From assembly GCF_000153725.1 (NCBI RefSeq), contig NZ_DS022276.1:3807591-3871590 (forward strand): 64,000 nucleotides of DNA. Reading direction: 5' to 3'. Positions 8,287-16,520 of this stretch are shown here, piece after piece. The position numbers were made by a program, and so were the translations under genes. The number at the start of each line of letters is the position of its first letter. The stretch's first letter is position 1. Origin of the DNA: Salipiger bermudensis HTCC2601. GTDB lineage: Bacteria > Pseudomonadota > Alphaproteobacteria > Rhodobacterales > Rhodobacteraceae. The notes under the pieces were generated by a model. It was given only the letters and a program-made list of their open reading frames with translations. It had not been told where the DNA came from and did no database searches.

Positions 8287-9495
8287 ATGCGGTCTGTTCC
8301 CGGACGGGTCGAGTTCATCGCGCTTCTCGCGATGCTCTTCGCCACCATCGCCTTCTCCATCGACGCCATGCTCCCGGCCCTGCCCGAGATCGGCGCCGAC
8401 CTGACGCCCGACGCGATCAACCGCGCGCAGCTGGTGGTAACCAGCTTCGTCTTCGGCATGGGTATCGGCACCTTCTTCACCGGGCCGCTTTCGGACGCGT
8501 TCGGGCGCAAGCCGGTGCTGCTGGGCGGCGCCGCGCTCTATGTCGTGGCCTCGATCCTCGCCGCCTATGCCGAGACGCTCGAGCTGCTGCTGGCGGCCCG
8601 CCTGATGCAGGGGCTGGGCGCGGCAGGGCCGCGGGTGGTGGCGCTCGCCATCGTGCGCGACCTCTACTCGGGGCGCGAGATGGCGCGGATCATGTCCTTC
8701 GTGATGATGGTCTTCACCCTGTTCCCGGCGCTGGCCCCCTCGATCGGCGCGGTGATCATCGACGCCACCAGCTGGCGCGGCATCTTCTGGGCCTTCGTGC
8801 TGTTTTCAAGCATCGCCTCGATCTGGCTGATGGTCCGCCTGCCCGAGACCCACCCGCGCGAGAACCGCCGCCCGTTCCGGCTCGAGGCCTTTCGCGCGTC
8901 TTTGGCCGAGCTGTTCAGCCACCGGGTGGTGCTGATTTCGATCGGCGTGCAGGCGCTGATCTTCGCGATGCTGTTCTCGATGATCTCCACCGTGCAGCAG
9001 ATCTACGACATCAGCTTCGGGCGCGCCGACAGCTTCCCGATCTGGTTCGGCGGCGTGGCGATCCTCGCCGCCTCGGCCAGCGTGCTGAACGCGGCGCTGG
9101 TGATGCGGCTGGGGATGCGCTTCCTGATCACCGCGATGTTGGCGGTGCAGGTGGTCATGGCCGGTATCACCCTTGCGCTCTTTGCCTTCGGCCTGTCCGG
9201 CACGCTGGGCTTTGCGCTGTTCCTGGTCTGGCAGCTCTCGGTGTTCTTCCAGATGGGTCTGACCGTGGGCAACATCAACGCCATCGCCATGGAACCGGTC
9301 GGGCACATCGCCGGGCTCGCCGCGTCGGTGATCGGAGCGGTGGCGACGGTGGCCGGTGTGCTGATCGCGGTGCCGAACGGGCTGATGTTCGATGGCACCC
9401 CGGTGCCGTTGGCGGCGGGGATCTTCGTCGAGGCGATCCTGGCGCTGTTGCTGATGCGCTGGCTGCTGCGCGCGGAGGCGGCCGAGGCGGCCTGA
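8287..9495 (+). CDS. Bcr/CflA-family MFS drug-efflux transporter
   Basis: A major facilitator protein of about 402 residues and some twelve membrane segments. The early segment AFSIDAMLPALPEIGADL is characteristic of Bcr/CflA transporters. FFTGPLSDAFGRKPVLLGG carries the family A motif (G-x-L-x-D-x-x-G-R-K-P-V-L) between helices 2 and 3. I prefer the ATG at 8287, preceded by CAGAGG, over an in-frame ATG at 8248 that adds a charged tail without an SD. Such pumps export antibiotics such as bicyclomycin or chloramphenicol, or endogenous metabolites, with proton import. Substrate unknown. Confidence 0.85.
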   Translation: MRSVPGRVEFIALLAMLFATIAFSIDAMLPALPEIGADLTPDAINRAQLVVTSFVFGMGIGTFFTGPLSDAFGRKPVLLGGAALYVVASILAAYAETLELLLAARLMQGLGAAGPRVVALAIVRDLYSGREMARIMSFVMMVFTLFPALAPSIGAVIIDATSWRGIFWAFVLFSSIASIWLMVRLPETHPRENRRPFRLEAFRASLAELFSHRVVLISIGVQALIFAMLFSMISTVQQIYDISFGRADSFPIWFGGVAILAASASVLNAALVMRLGMRFLITAMLAVQVVMAGITLALFAFGLSGTLGFALFLVWQLSVFFQMGLTVGNINAIAMEPVGHIAGLAASVIGAVATVAGVLIAVPNGLMFDGTPVPLAAGIFVEAILALLLMRWLLRAEAAEAA

Positions 9496-9524
9496 CCCGC
9501 CCCGGGCGGCGACGGCCCGTTCGC

Positions 9525-11078
9525 TCACGCGCTCTTTCGATGGCTGGCTGCGGGCGTGTCCTCGCCTTCGAGGTTGAAGGCCCCCATCTCGGCCAGCAGC
9601 TCGCGCGCGTGGCTGCGCAACCGCAGCCCCATCGCGGCCATCTCCTCGCTGAGTCCTGCGGTATCCTGCGTCTCGGAATCGAGCCGCGCCAGCGTCTGAG
9701 ACAAATCCGACATGCCGCCGGACTGGCCGCGGCTTTCGTCTCGGATCTCCGAGATCATGCCGCTGACCGCGCTGACCTCGTCGACGATGCTCGACAGGCG
9801 CGCTCCGGCCTCGTTCACCAGCCGCGCGCCATTGGTCACCTGCGCCTCGCTGTCGAGGATCAGCGTCTTGACCCCGGCAGCGGCCTCGGAGGTGCGCTGC
9901 GCCAGCTGCCGGACCTCGGCGGCGACCACCGCGAAGCCCTTGCCGCTTTCGCCAGCGCGGGCGGCCTCGACCCCGGCGTTGAGGGCGAGAAGATTGGTCT
10001 GGAACGAGATGTCGTCGATCAGGTCGATGATCTTGCCGACCTCGGACGAGCTCTGCTCGATCAGGTTCATTGCCTGGATCGCCTCGTTGGTGACTGCGCC
10101 GCCCTGCTCGGCGCTCTGCCGCGCGACGCTGGCGCGCTCCGAGGCGGTGCTGGCCTGATCGGCGGTGGCGTTCAGGGCCTGGGTGATATCGCTCATGCTG
10201 TGGGTCGCGGCACTGAGCTCGTGCGCCTGCCGCTCGCTGCGCGACGAGAGATCGCCGGTCACCGCCTCGAGCGCCTGCGCCTCCTCCTCGAAGCTGACCG
10301 CCTTGCTGCCGGCGCTGCGCAGCGCCTCTTCGAGCTGGCGCACCGCGCGGTTGAAATCATGTCGCAGCGTCTCGAACGCCTCGGGCATCGGCGCGTCGAT
10401 GGCGCAGGCCAGATCGCGATCCGCGAGCCGGTGCAGATGGTGGTTGAACTGCGCCACCACGTCGCGGGTTTCCTGCGCCGCGGCCTCGGCCCGGGCCTGT
10501 GCGGCGGCGGCCTTGTGGCTTTCATCCGCGAGCAGCTCGCGGCTTTCCTCGATACTTCGTGTGAAGGCGTTGCGCTGCAGGATCGCCATGGTGAGGATCG
10601 CCGTCTCCATCACCACGATGCCGGCGTGCAGCGCGGTGCGCATGATGTTCTCGATCAGGTCGGTCGAGGGGTAGACCGCCGCCGGCAACAGCAGCGTCAG
10701 CGACACGTGATGTACCGCCACGATCCCCGCCGCGTAGAGCATCACGCCCACCCGGCCCAGCACCGAGACCCCCGCCAGCATGACGAAATAGACCATGTGG
10801 GTGTCGATCTGCCACGGGTGCATCTGGTAGTCTGCGGTCAGCACCATCACCTCGGCCAGCACCGCGGTGGCGAGAACGTAGTCCCGCAGCCCCGAGCGTA
10901 GCCGCAGCGACAGCAGCGCCACCGCCATCAGCGCCGAGGCGGCGAGCGTGCCGGGCATCGTCGTCCGCCCGAGATAGAGGTCGGTCGCCAGGAAGACCGG
11001 CAGGAGCATCAGTCCCAGCAGGACCACCAGCGCCGGCTCGCTCAACCCGCGAACCCGTGAGAGCAGCTTGGTCATCAT
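9525..11078 (-). CDS. Methyl-accepting chemotaxis protein with a multi-pass membrane sensor
   Basis: A chemoreceptor of about 517 residues. Roughly the first 170 residues hold about six hydrophobic segments and no periplasmic ligand-binding domain. A coiled-coil linker follows, then the signalling domain with the conserved hairpin tip [20 protein letters not shown] and [20 protein letters not shown], which binds CheW/CheA. I set the start at the ATG at 11078. It has GGAGGA five bases upstream and overlaps the stop of the upstream small gene (ATGA), so the two are translationally coupled. A GTG 15 bases earlier is possible but lacks this support. The membrane-integral sensor suggests detection of membrane or energy state; that is inference. 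Confidence 0.9.
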   Translation of the reverse strand: MMTKLLSRVRGLSEPALVVLLGLMLLPVFLATDLYLGRTTMPGTLAASALMAVALLSLRLRSGLRDYVLATAVLAEVMVLTADYQMHPWQIDTHMVYFVMLAGVSVLGRVGVMLYAAGIVAVHHVSLTLLLPAAVYPSTDLIENIMRTALHAGIVVMETAILTMAILQRNAFTRSIEESRELLADESHKAAAAQARAEAAAQETRDVVAQFNHHLHRLADRDLACAIDAPMPEAFETLRHDFNRAVRQLEEALRSAGSKAVSFEEEAQALEAVTGDLSSRSERQAHELSAATHSMSDITQALNATADQASTASERASVARQSAEQGGAVTNEAIQAMNLIEQSSSEVGKIIDLIDDISFQTNLLALNAGVEAARAGESGKGFAVVAAEVRQLAQRTSEAAAGVKTLILDSEAQVTNGARLVNEAGARLSSIVDEVSAVSGMISEIRDESRGQSGGMSDLSQTLARLDSETQDTAGLSEEMAAMGLRLRSHARELLAEMGAFNLEGEDTPAASHRKSA

Positions 11079-11428
11079 GTGAGTCCTCCGCACAGTGAGG
11101 CCAGCGCGCGGGCATCGCGCACCGACCAGGCGCCGAGCGCGCGCAGCTGCGTCACCGGGGCCGCGCCGTCGAACACCGCCAGCGCGCCGAAGGACGCGGC
11201 CCCCGGCCCGATCGCCCGCCCCCCGGTCTTCGCGATCATGGAGCCTGCCCCGTCGGACCAGGGCGGCGCGATGACCAGCACCGGCGCGCCCTCGCGTGGC
11301 GCGGGGCCGAGCGCCGAGGCCAGCGTGACACCGCCCCCGGCGAGCAGGAGAAAGACAAGCAGAGCGGCATCGAGAACAAGGCGAGGCGAGGCAAACATGC
11401 GCGCATCTAGCAGCCGAGTTCTTTCCAT
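11075..11428 (-). CDS. Small membrane protein coupled to the chemoreceptor
   Basis: I do not recognise this protein. It has one hydrophobic segment near the N-terminus ([20 protein letters not shown]), then an Ala/Gly-rich domain with segments [15 protein letters not shown] and [20 protein letters not shown]. That is a plausible single-pass protein with a small periplasmic domain. Its TGA overlaps the chemoreceptor ATG. The start is uncertain: ATG 11428 has AAGGGA directly adjacent, and ATG 11398 lacks an SD but gives a cleaner membrane anchor. The position suggests a partner or regulator of the receptor, by context only. Confidence 0.6.
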   Translation of the reverse strand: MERTRLLDARMFASPRLVLDAALLVFLLLAGGGVTLASALGPAPREGAPVLVIAPPWSDGAGSMIAKTGGRAIGPGAASFGALAVFDGAAPVTQLRALGAWSVRDARALASLCGGLT

Positions 11429-11560
11429 TCCCTTATCGCCGCCCAAATTTCCTGCAATGGGCGTCACATTTTGTATACCGATGCATACCATACTTCCCAA
11501 AGTTGCGAATCTGGGCTAAGGCCGCATCATGCTGCACGCGCACAACGGAAAGGGACCTGC

Positions 11561-12778
11561 ATGTCGAAGATCAAGGTAGACAACCCGATCGTCGAGATGG
11601 ACGGCGACGAGATGACCCGCATCATCTGGGACTTCATCAAGACAAAGCTGATCCTGCCCTATCTGGATCTCGACCTGCTCTATTACGATCTCGGCATCGA
11701 GAGCCGGGACGAGACCAACGACCAGATCACCATCGACGCCGCCGAGAAGACCAAGGAGATCGGCTGCGCCGTCAAGTGCGCCACCATCACGCCCGACGAG
11801 GCCCGGGTCGAGGAGTTCGGCCTCAAGCAGATGTGGCGCTCGCCCAACGGCACGATCCGCAACATCCTTGGCGGCGTGGTGTTCCGCCAGCCGATCATCT
11901 GCCGCAACGTGCCGCGCCTCGTGCCCGGCTGGACCCGGCCCATCGTCATCGGCCGCCATGCCTTCGGCGACCAGTACAAGGCCACCGATTTCCACTTCCC
12001 CGGCGCCGGCAAGCTGACGATGAAATTCGTCGGCGAAGACGGCACGGTGATCGAGAAGGAGGTCTATGACGCCCCCTCGGCCGGCGTCTACCAGGCGATG
12101 TACAACCTCGACGCCTCGATCATCGACTTCGCCCGCGCCTCGTTCAACTACGGTCTGTCGCTGGGCTGGCCGGTCTATCTCTCGACCAAGAACACCATCC
12201 TCAAGGCCTATGACGGCCGCTTCAAGGATCTGTTCCAGAAGGTCTTCGAGGAAGAGTTCGAGGAGCAGTTCAAGGCCAAGGGCATCTGGTACGAGCACCG
12301 TTTGATCGACGACATGGTCGCCTGCTGCATGAAGTGGAACGGCGGCTTCGTCTGGGCCTGCAAGAACTACGATGGCGATGTGCAGTCCGACACCGTGGCG
12401 CAGGGCTTCGGCTCGCTCGGCCTGATGACCTCGCAGCTGATGACACCGGACGGCCAGATCGTCGAGGCCGAGGCGGCGCATGGCACGGTCACCCGCCACT
12501 ATCGCCAGCACCAGGCCGGACAGGCGACCTCGACCAACTCCATCGCCTCGATCTACGCTTGGACCGGCGGCCTCAAGCACCGCGCCAAGCTCGACGGCAA
12601 CACCGCGCTGATGGCCTTTGCGACCACGCTCGAGAAGGTGGTGGTCGAGACCGTGGAATCGGGCTGGATGACCAAGGACCTCGCGCTGCTGGTCGGGCCC
12701 GACCAGAAATGGCTCACCACCATGGGCTTCCTCGAAAAGGTCGACGAGAATCTCAACAAGGCGCTTGGCACGCTCTGA
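11561..12778 (+). CDS. icd: NADP-dependent isocitrate dehydrogenase, homodimeric type
   Basis: A 405-residue isocitrate dehydrogenase of the eukaryote-like dimeric class common in alphaproteobacteria. It oxidatively decarboxylates isocitrate to 2-oxoglutarate in the TCA cycle and yields NADPH. The N-terminus [20 protein letters not shown] is diagnostic. Also visible are the substrate-site segment [16 protein letters not shown], the metal-site region [20 protein letters not shown], and the coenzyme-region segment [15 protein letters not shown]. The ATG at 11561 is preceded by GGAAAGGGA. The frame upstream has no family sequence. A strong hairpin terminator follows at 12801. The divergent gap to the small membrane protein (11429-11560) contains an AT-richer patch that probably holds promoters for both directions. 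Confidence 0.97.
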   Translation: MSKIKVDNPIVEMDGDEMTRIIWDFIKTKLILPYLDLDLLYYDLGIESRDETNDQITIDAAEKTKEIGCAVKCATITPDEARVEEFGLKQMWRSPNGTIRNILGGVVFRQPIICRNVPRLVPGWTRPIVIGRHAFGDQYKATDFHFPGAGKLTMKFVGEDGTVIEKEVYDAPSAGVYQAMYNLDASIIDFARASFNYGLSLGWPVYLSTKNTILKAYDGRFKDLFQKVFEEEFEEQFKAKGIWYEHRLIDDMVACCMKWNGGFVWACKNYDGDVQSDTVAQGFGSLGLMTSQLMTPDGQIVEAEAAHGTVTRHYRQHQAGQATSTNSIASIYAWTGGLKHRAKLDGNTALMAFATTLEKVVVETVESGWMTKDLALLVGPDQKWLTTMGFLEKVDENLNKALGTL

Positions 12779-12800
12779 ACGCTGCAGGCAAGAAGAGATC

Positions 12801-12830
12801 GCCGGCCCCGCACGGGGGCCGGCTTTCGTT
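12801..12830 (+). terminator. Rho-independent terminator of icd
   Basis: GCCGGCCCC and GGGGCCGGC form a perfect 9-bp GC stem around a 5-nt loop, followed by TTTCGTTT. It begins 22 bases after the icd stop codon. Confidence 0.8.
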
Positions 12831-12891
12831 TGACCGGACGCCCGGAGCCGTGAGAGCCTGAGCCGGCATTTCCTTGTCTCAGGTCTTTCTC

Positions 12892-13332
12892 ATGCGATCC
12901 ATTCTGCTCTCCGGCGCGCTGGCGCTGCTCACCATGTTTTCCACCGCTCCCGCGAGGGCCGACTGGGCGCTCTCACAGGGCAATGGCAGTGCCGCGATGT
13001 CGCAGCAGGCCGGGCCGGTGAAGATCACCTTCTTCTGCACCCGCTCGCGGCCCGACCAGCTGCAGGTCTCCTTCGATCCGTGGCCGCAACCGGCCCGCGG
13101 TGCGATGATCTGGATCACCCTGCCCGACGGACGCAACGACCGGCAGCCGATGGACGTGATGGCCCGCGACCGCGCCCTGAGCGTCACGCTGATGACCTCG
13201 TCGCTGGTTCTAGAGCACCTGCAGCAGGCGGCCTCGCTTGGCTTCGACATCGACAACCGCGAGATCGCACGGACCAATGCGAAGGGCACCGGTGCGTTCC
13301 GGCTCGCGGTGCTCGAGCAATGCGGCTTCTGA
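12892..13332 (+). CDS. Secreted protein of unknown function
   Basis: A 146-residue protein with a clear Sec signal peptide (hydrophobic SILLSGALALLTMFS, cleavage likely after APARA before DWAL). The mature part has a beta-rich look, with segments VKITFFCTRSRPDQLQVSF and MIWITLPDGRNDRQPMDVM, and two cysteines (one near the N-terminus, one in the last three residues) that could form a disulfide. I do not recognise a family. The ATG at 12892 gives a normal signal peptide; a TTG 18 bases upstream in frame is less likely. It lies alone between the icd terminator and a YitT gene, so context gives no function. Confidence 0.7.
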   Translation: MRSILLSGALALLTMFSTAPARADWALSQGNGSAAMSQQAGPVKITFFCTRSRPDQLQVSFDPWPQPARGAMIWITLPDGRNDRQPMDVMARDRALSVTLMTSSLVLEHLQQAASLGFDIDNREIARTNAKGTGAFRLAVLEQCGF

Positions 13333-13350
13333 GCCGGCATCGGCCCCGCC

Positions 13351-13371
13351 GCCGCCCGCGAAACGGGCGGC
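13351..13371 (+). terminator. Possible hairpin terminator of the secreted-protein gene
   Basis: GCCGCCCG and CGGGCGGC form an 8-bp stem with loop CGAAA, 19 bases after the stop codon. No T-run follows, so termination activity is uncertain. Confidence 0.4.
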
Positions 13372-13442
13372 CCCGGCTTGGAACGTCAGGTCGCCGCCGC
13401 ACGCGTCTTGACCTCACCGCCGCGTGACGGCATGGCAAACCC

Positions 13443-14063
13443 ATGCTGCTGCTTCAATCGCCCCCGCCCGACCGTCACACTCTCTGGGAAGACCTGCAGG
13501 CCATCCTCGTCGGCACCACCCTCGTGGCGCTGTCGATCCAGTTCCTGCGCGCCTCCGAGCTCTTCACCGGCCAGATCGCCGGCCTGTCGCTGGTGCTGTC
13601 CTATCCCAGCGGACTTCCCTTTGGCGCGATCTTCTTCCTGCTCAACCTGCCCTTCTACCTGCTGGCGATCAAGCAGCTGGGCTGGCGCTTCACCATCAAG
13701 AGCTTCCTGTCGGTGGCGCTGATGTCGACCATCGCCGAGACGCTGCCGCTGGTGCTGACGATCAATCACCTGCACCCGGCGCTCGGGGCGACGCTGTCGG
13801 GGATGCTGGCGGGCGTCGGCCTGCTGATGCTGTTCCGGCACGGTGCCACGCTCGGCGGCGTCGGCATCGTGGCGCTCTGGGCGCAGGACACCAAGGGCAT
13901 CAAGGCCGGCCACGTGCAGCTTGGCTTCGACCTCTGCGTCTTCCTGCTGGCGCTGTTCCTGTTCGACTGGGAGCGCGTGCTCTGGTCGCTGCTGGGTGCC
14001 GTGGTGCTCAACATCCTGATCACCGTGAACCATCGCCGCGACCGCTATATCGCGCGCTCCTGA
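13443..14063 (+). CDS. YitT-family membrane protein (DUF161-like)
   Basis: A 206-residue integral membrane protein with about five or six hydrophobic segments. The segment ASELFTGQIAGLSLVLSYPSG and the later GATLGGVGIVALWAQDTKGI resemble the repeated glycine-rich motifs of YitT/YczE-type proteins. The C-terminal soluble DUF2179 domain of long YitT proteins is absent, so this is the short form. Function in the family is poorly known. It converges on fba across a shared terminator. Confidence 0.75.
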   Translation: MLLLQSPPPDRHTLWEDLQAILVGTTLVALSIQFLRASELFTGQIAGLSLVLSYPSGLPFGAIFFLLNLPFYLLAIKQLGWRFTIKSFLSVALMSTIAETLPLVLTINHLHPALGATLSGMLAGVGLLMLFRHGATLGGVGIVALWAQDTKGIKAGHVQLGFDLCVFLLALFLFDWERVLWSLLGAVVLNILITVNHRRDRYIARS

Positions 14064-14082
14064 TCCCGCCTTCGAGGCAAGA

Positions 14083-14114
14083 AAAAACGCGCCGGACTGC
14101 TCCGGCGCGTTTTT
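14083..14114. terminator. Bidirectional terminator between the YitT gene and fba
   Basis: AAACGCGCCGGA and TCCGGCGCGTTT form a 12-bp stem with loop CTGC, flanked by an A-run on the left and a T-run on the right. It can therefore work on both strands and sits in the gap between the two convergent genes. Confidence 0.88.
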
Positions 14115-14153
14115 CGTTTCCGATGCCCCAGAGGGAGGGGCTGCCGGCGTCGC

Positions 14154-15047
14154 TCAGAGCGAGGCCTGATAGATCTTGTCGATGTTGCTGCCGAGCAGCG
14201 CGTTGAAATCGCCGTCCGACTGCTTCTTCGACAGGCCCTCGGCCAGCGCGCGGCTGAACGACGCGATCATCTTCGGCTGCTTGGCAAGCTTCTCGCAGGC
14301 CACGTCGGTCGAGTAGCCGCCCGAAAGCGCCACGACGCGCACCACGCGCGGGTGGTCGGCAAGCTCGTCATAGAGGCCATCGACGCTGGGGATGGTCAGC
14401 TTCAGCATGACGTCATCGCCTTCGGGCAGCGCGTCGAGATGCTTGGCAATCTCGGCCTTCAGGATCTCCTCGGCCTCGGCCTTGGTGGCCGAGTTGATGT
14501 CGACCTCGGGCTCGATGATCGGCACGAGACCGGCGGCGACCACGGTCTTGCCAAGCTCGAACTGCTGGTCGACCACGGCCTTGATGCCCTCGGCATTGGC
14601 CTCGTGGATCACCGAGCGCTCCTTGGTGCCGAAGATGCCGAAGCTCTCCTTGGCTTCCTTGAGCAGGTCCTCGATGCCCGGCATCGGCTTCATCAGCTGG
14701 ACGCCGTTTTCCTTGTCGGCGAGGCCCTTGTCGATCTTCAGGAACGGAACCACGCCGCGCTTTTCCCACAGGTACTGCGCCGTCGGGATGCCGTCGATCT
14801 CGCCACGCATGGTGCGCTCGAAGAGGATCGCGCCAAGCACCTTGCCGTCGGTGAAGTCCGGCGCGGTGATGATGCGGGTGCGCATCTTGTGGATCTCGCC
14901 GAACATCTCGGCTTCGCCGTCATATTCGCTCTCTTCGACACCGTATTGCAGCAGCGCCTTGGGGGTGGACCCGCCCGACTGGTCCAGCGCCGCGATAAAG
15001 CCCTGGCCGGTCGACATCTTTGTCTTCTGCTCTTCGAAAACGCTCAT
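14154..15047 (-). CDS. fba: Fructose-bisphosphate aldolase, class I
   Basis: A 297-residue Schiff-base aldolase, the short bacterial class I type that needs no metal. It interconverts fructose-1,6-bisphosphate with glyceraldehyde-3-phosphate and dihydroxyacetone phosphate. Visible features are the phosphate-site segment GFIAALDQSGGSTPKAL (17-33), FLKIDKG (about 102-108), VPIIEPEVDI (about 175-184), and the probable Schiff-base lysine K216 in VMLKLTIPS. The ATG at 15047 starts MSVFEEQK; codons further upstream are not family sequence and run into an operator-like region. Its terminator is shared with the YitT gene. Two LacI-like dyads upstream suggest carbon-source control. Confidence 0.93.
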   Translation of the reverse strand: MSVFEEQKTKMSTGQGFIAALDQSGGSTPKALLQYGVEESEYDGEAEMFGEIHKMRTRIITAPDFTDGKVLGAILFERTMRGEIDGIPTAQYLWEKRGVVPFLKIDKGLADKENGVQLMKPMPGIEDLLKEAKESFGIFGTKERSVIHEANAEGIKAVVDQQFELGKTVVAAGLVPIIEPEVDINSATKAEAEEILKAEIAKHLDALPEGDDVMLKLTIPSVDGLYDELADHPRVVRVVALSGGYSTDVACEKLAKQPKMIASFSRALAEGLSKKQSDGDFNALLGSNIDKIYQASL

Positions 15048-15130
15048 GAGGAACCCTCTCCCATGCTGAAAAATCCTTGTTGCCAAAGGCATATCGCAAG
15101 GGATTTGCGATGGGTAGGCGAAAGACAGAG

Positions 15131-15157
15131 GTTTAACGCTAACGTCCGTCGTTAACG
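15131..15157. promoter_or_regulatory. Two LacI-like operator half-palindromes upstream of fba
   Basis: TTTAACGCTAA (CG-centred near-palindrome) and the perfect palindrome CGTTAACG lie 6 bp apart, about 85-115 bp upstream of the fba ATG. CG-centred TTAACG-type dyads resemble LacI-family operators. Regulators of that family (CceR/PckR type) control central carbon genes in alphaproteobacteria. Assignment to any named regulator is inference. Confidence 0.4.
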
Positions 15158-15164
15158 TCATCCG

Positions 15165-16520
15165 CTAGCGGCGCTCCACCCGCAGGTGGATGCCGTCGCG
15201 GGCCCGCACGGTCAGGAAGGCCACCGGCTCGGGCGTCTTCCCGGGCAGCGCGGTGAGTTTGAGATCGCGCAGGATGAGCGACAGCATCAGCACGCCCTCG
15301 ACCATCGCAAAGCCCGCCCCGGTGCAGACCCGCGCCCCGGCGGAGAACGGCATGTAGGCCTCGCGCGCGCAGCTGCGGCCATTTTCCGTGCCCCAGCGCG
15401 ACGGGTCAAACCCGTCGGGATTGTCCCAGAGCCGTGCGTGGCGGTGCTGGTGCCACGGGCTCAGCACGATCTGCGCGCCCTTTGACAGATCGCGGTCGCG
15501 GAACCGCTCCGGGCAGGTCGTCTCGCGCACCATCATCGGCACCGGCGGGTAGAGCCGCAGCGTTTCGCGGAAGACATCGCGCGAGAGCCTGAGCCTGGCG
15601 ATGTCGGCAAAGTCCGGCACCTCGCCCAGAAGCTGCGCCTCTTCGGCCAGCCGCTCCTGCCAGTCGGGATGGGTTGCCACGAGGTAGAGCGCCCAGGCCA
15701 GCGCCGAGGCCGAGGTCTCGTGCCCGGCGAGGAAGAAGATCGCCACCTGATCGACCATCTCCTCGGTCGAAAAGGTCTCGCCGGTCTCGGGATCGGCGGT
15801 GGTCATGATCTTGGTGGCAAGGTCATCCGGCGCGGTGCCGGCTTCGATCTCGGCGCGGCGGCGCTCGCAAAGCGCGGTGATCAGCCCGCGGATGCGCTTG
15901 GCCGCGGTCTTGGTGTCAGGCCGGAAGAAGCGCGGCATCCAGCGCGGCAGTGGCAGGAAGGCCGCGAGGTTGAGGATCGGCTGGGTCCGCTGGTAGGCGC
16001 GGAACTCGTGAAAGACCTGCGCCGCGAGGTCGTCCTCGATGGGGATCGAGAACAGCGTGCGAAAGATGATGTCGGCGGCGGCGTGGCTGGTCTGCTCCTC
16101 GATCTCGACCGTCTCGCCGGCGCGTGCCGAAAGCCGCGCCAGCGCCGCTCGGCTCGCCGCCCACATCGCCGGATAGGTCTCGCGCAGGCGCCCTCCCTCG
16201 AAGGCCGGGTCGATGATGCGGCGCTGACGCTGCCACTGCGCGCCGTTGGTCAGGAAGACCGACTCTCCCAGCAGAGGCCGCAAGCCTTCCGAGATCCGTT
16301 CCGACTTGGGGAAGTCGAGCGGCCGGTCCTTCAGCACCGTCTTCACCAGATCGGGCTGGTTGACGAGGTAGGAGCGGAAGAACGGCGTGCGGAACTCGGC
16401 CATCCACGCCCGGTAGAGCCGTTCGGGTTGCGCCGAAAGCAGATCCTGCCGGAACAATTTGAGGTAGCGCCAGAGCGAGACCTTGTCGGGGCGCGAGGCG
16501 GGTTTCGGCGGCAGGGTCAT
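15165..16520 (-). CDS. Cytochrome P450 monooxygenase
   Basis: A 451-residue soluble P450 with all core signatures. These are the I-helix oxygen-activation motif AGHET (265-269), ExxR as E319-TLR, and the heme-binding loop FSAGARVCTG with thiolate ligand C399. No N-terminal membrane anchor is present. The ATG at 16520 overlaps the stop of the upstream hydrolase gene by four bases (ATGA), so the pair is translationally coupled. The sequence style (LWRYLKLFRQDLL, FPKSERISEGLRPLLGESVF) is that of bacterial fatty-acid or terpenoid-type P450s of class CYP4/CYP102-like folds. No ferredoxin or reductase gene is adjacent, so electrons must come from proteins encoded elsewhere. Substrate unknown. Confidence 0.92.
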   Translation of the reverse strand: MTLPPKPASRPDKVSLWRYLKLFRQDLLSAQPERLYRAWMAEFRTPFFRSYLVNQPDLVKTVLKDRPLDFPKSERISEGLRPLLGESVFLTNGAQWQRQRRIIDPAFEGGRLRETYPAMWAASRAALARLSARAGETVEIEEQTSHAAADIIFRTLFSIPIEDDLAAQVFHEFRAYQRTQPILNLAAFLPLPRWMPRFFRPDTKTAAKRIRGLITALCERRRAEIEAGTAPDDLATKIMTTADPETGETFSTEEMVDQVAIFFLAGHETSASALAWALYLVATHPDWQERLAEEAQLLGEVPDFADIARLRLSRDVFRETLRLYPPVPMMVRETTCPERFRDRDLSKGAQIVLSPWHQHRHARLWDNPDGFDPSRWGTENGRSCAREAYMPFSAGARVCTGAGFAMVEGVLMLSLILRDLKLTALPGKTPEPVAFLTVRARDGIHLRVERR

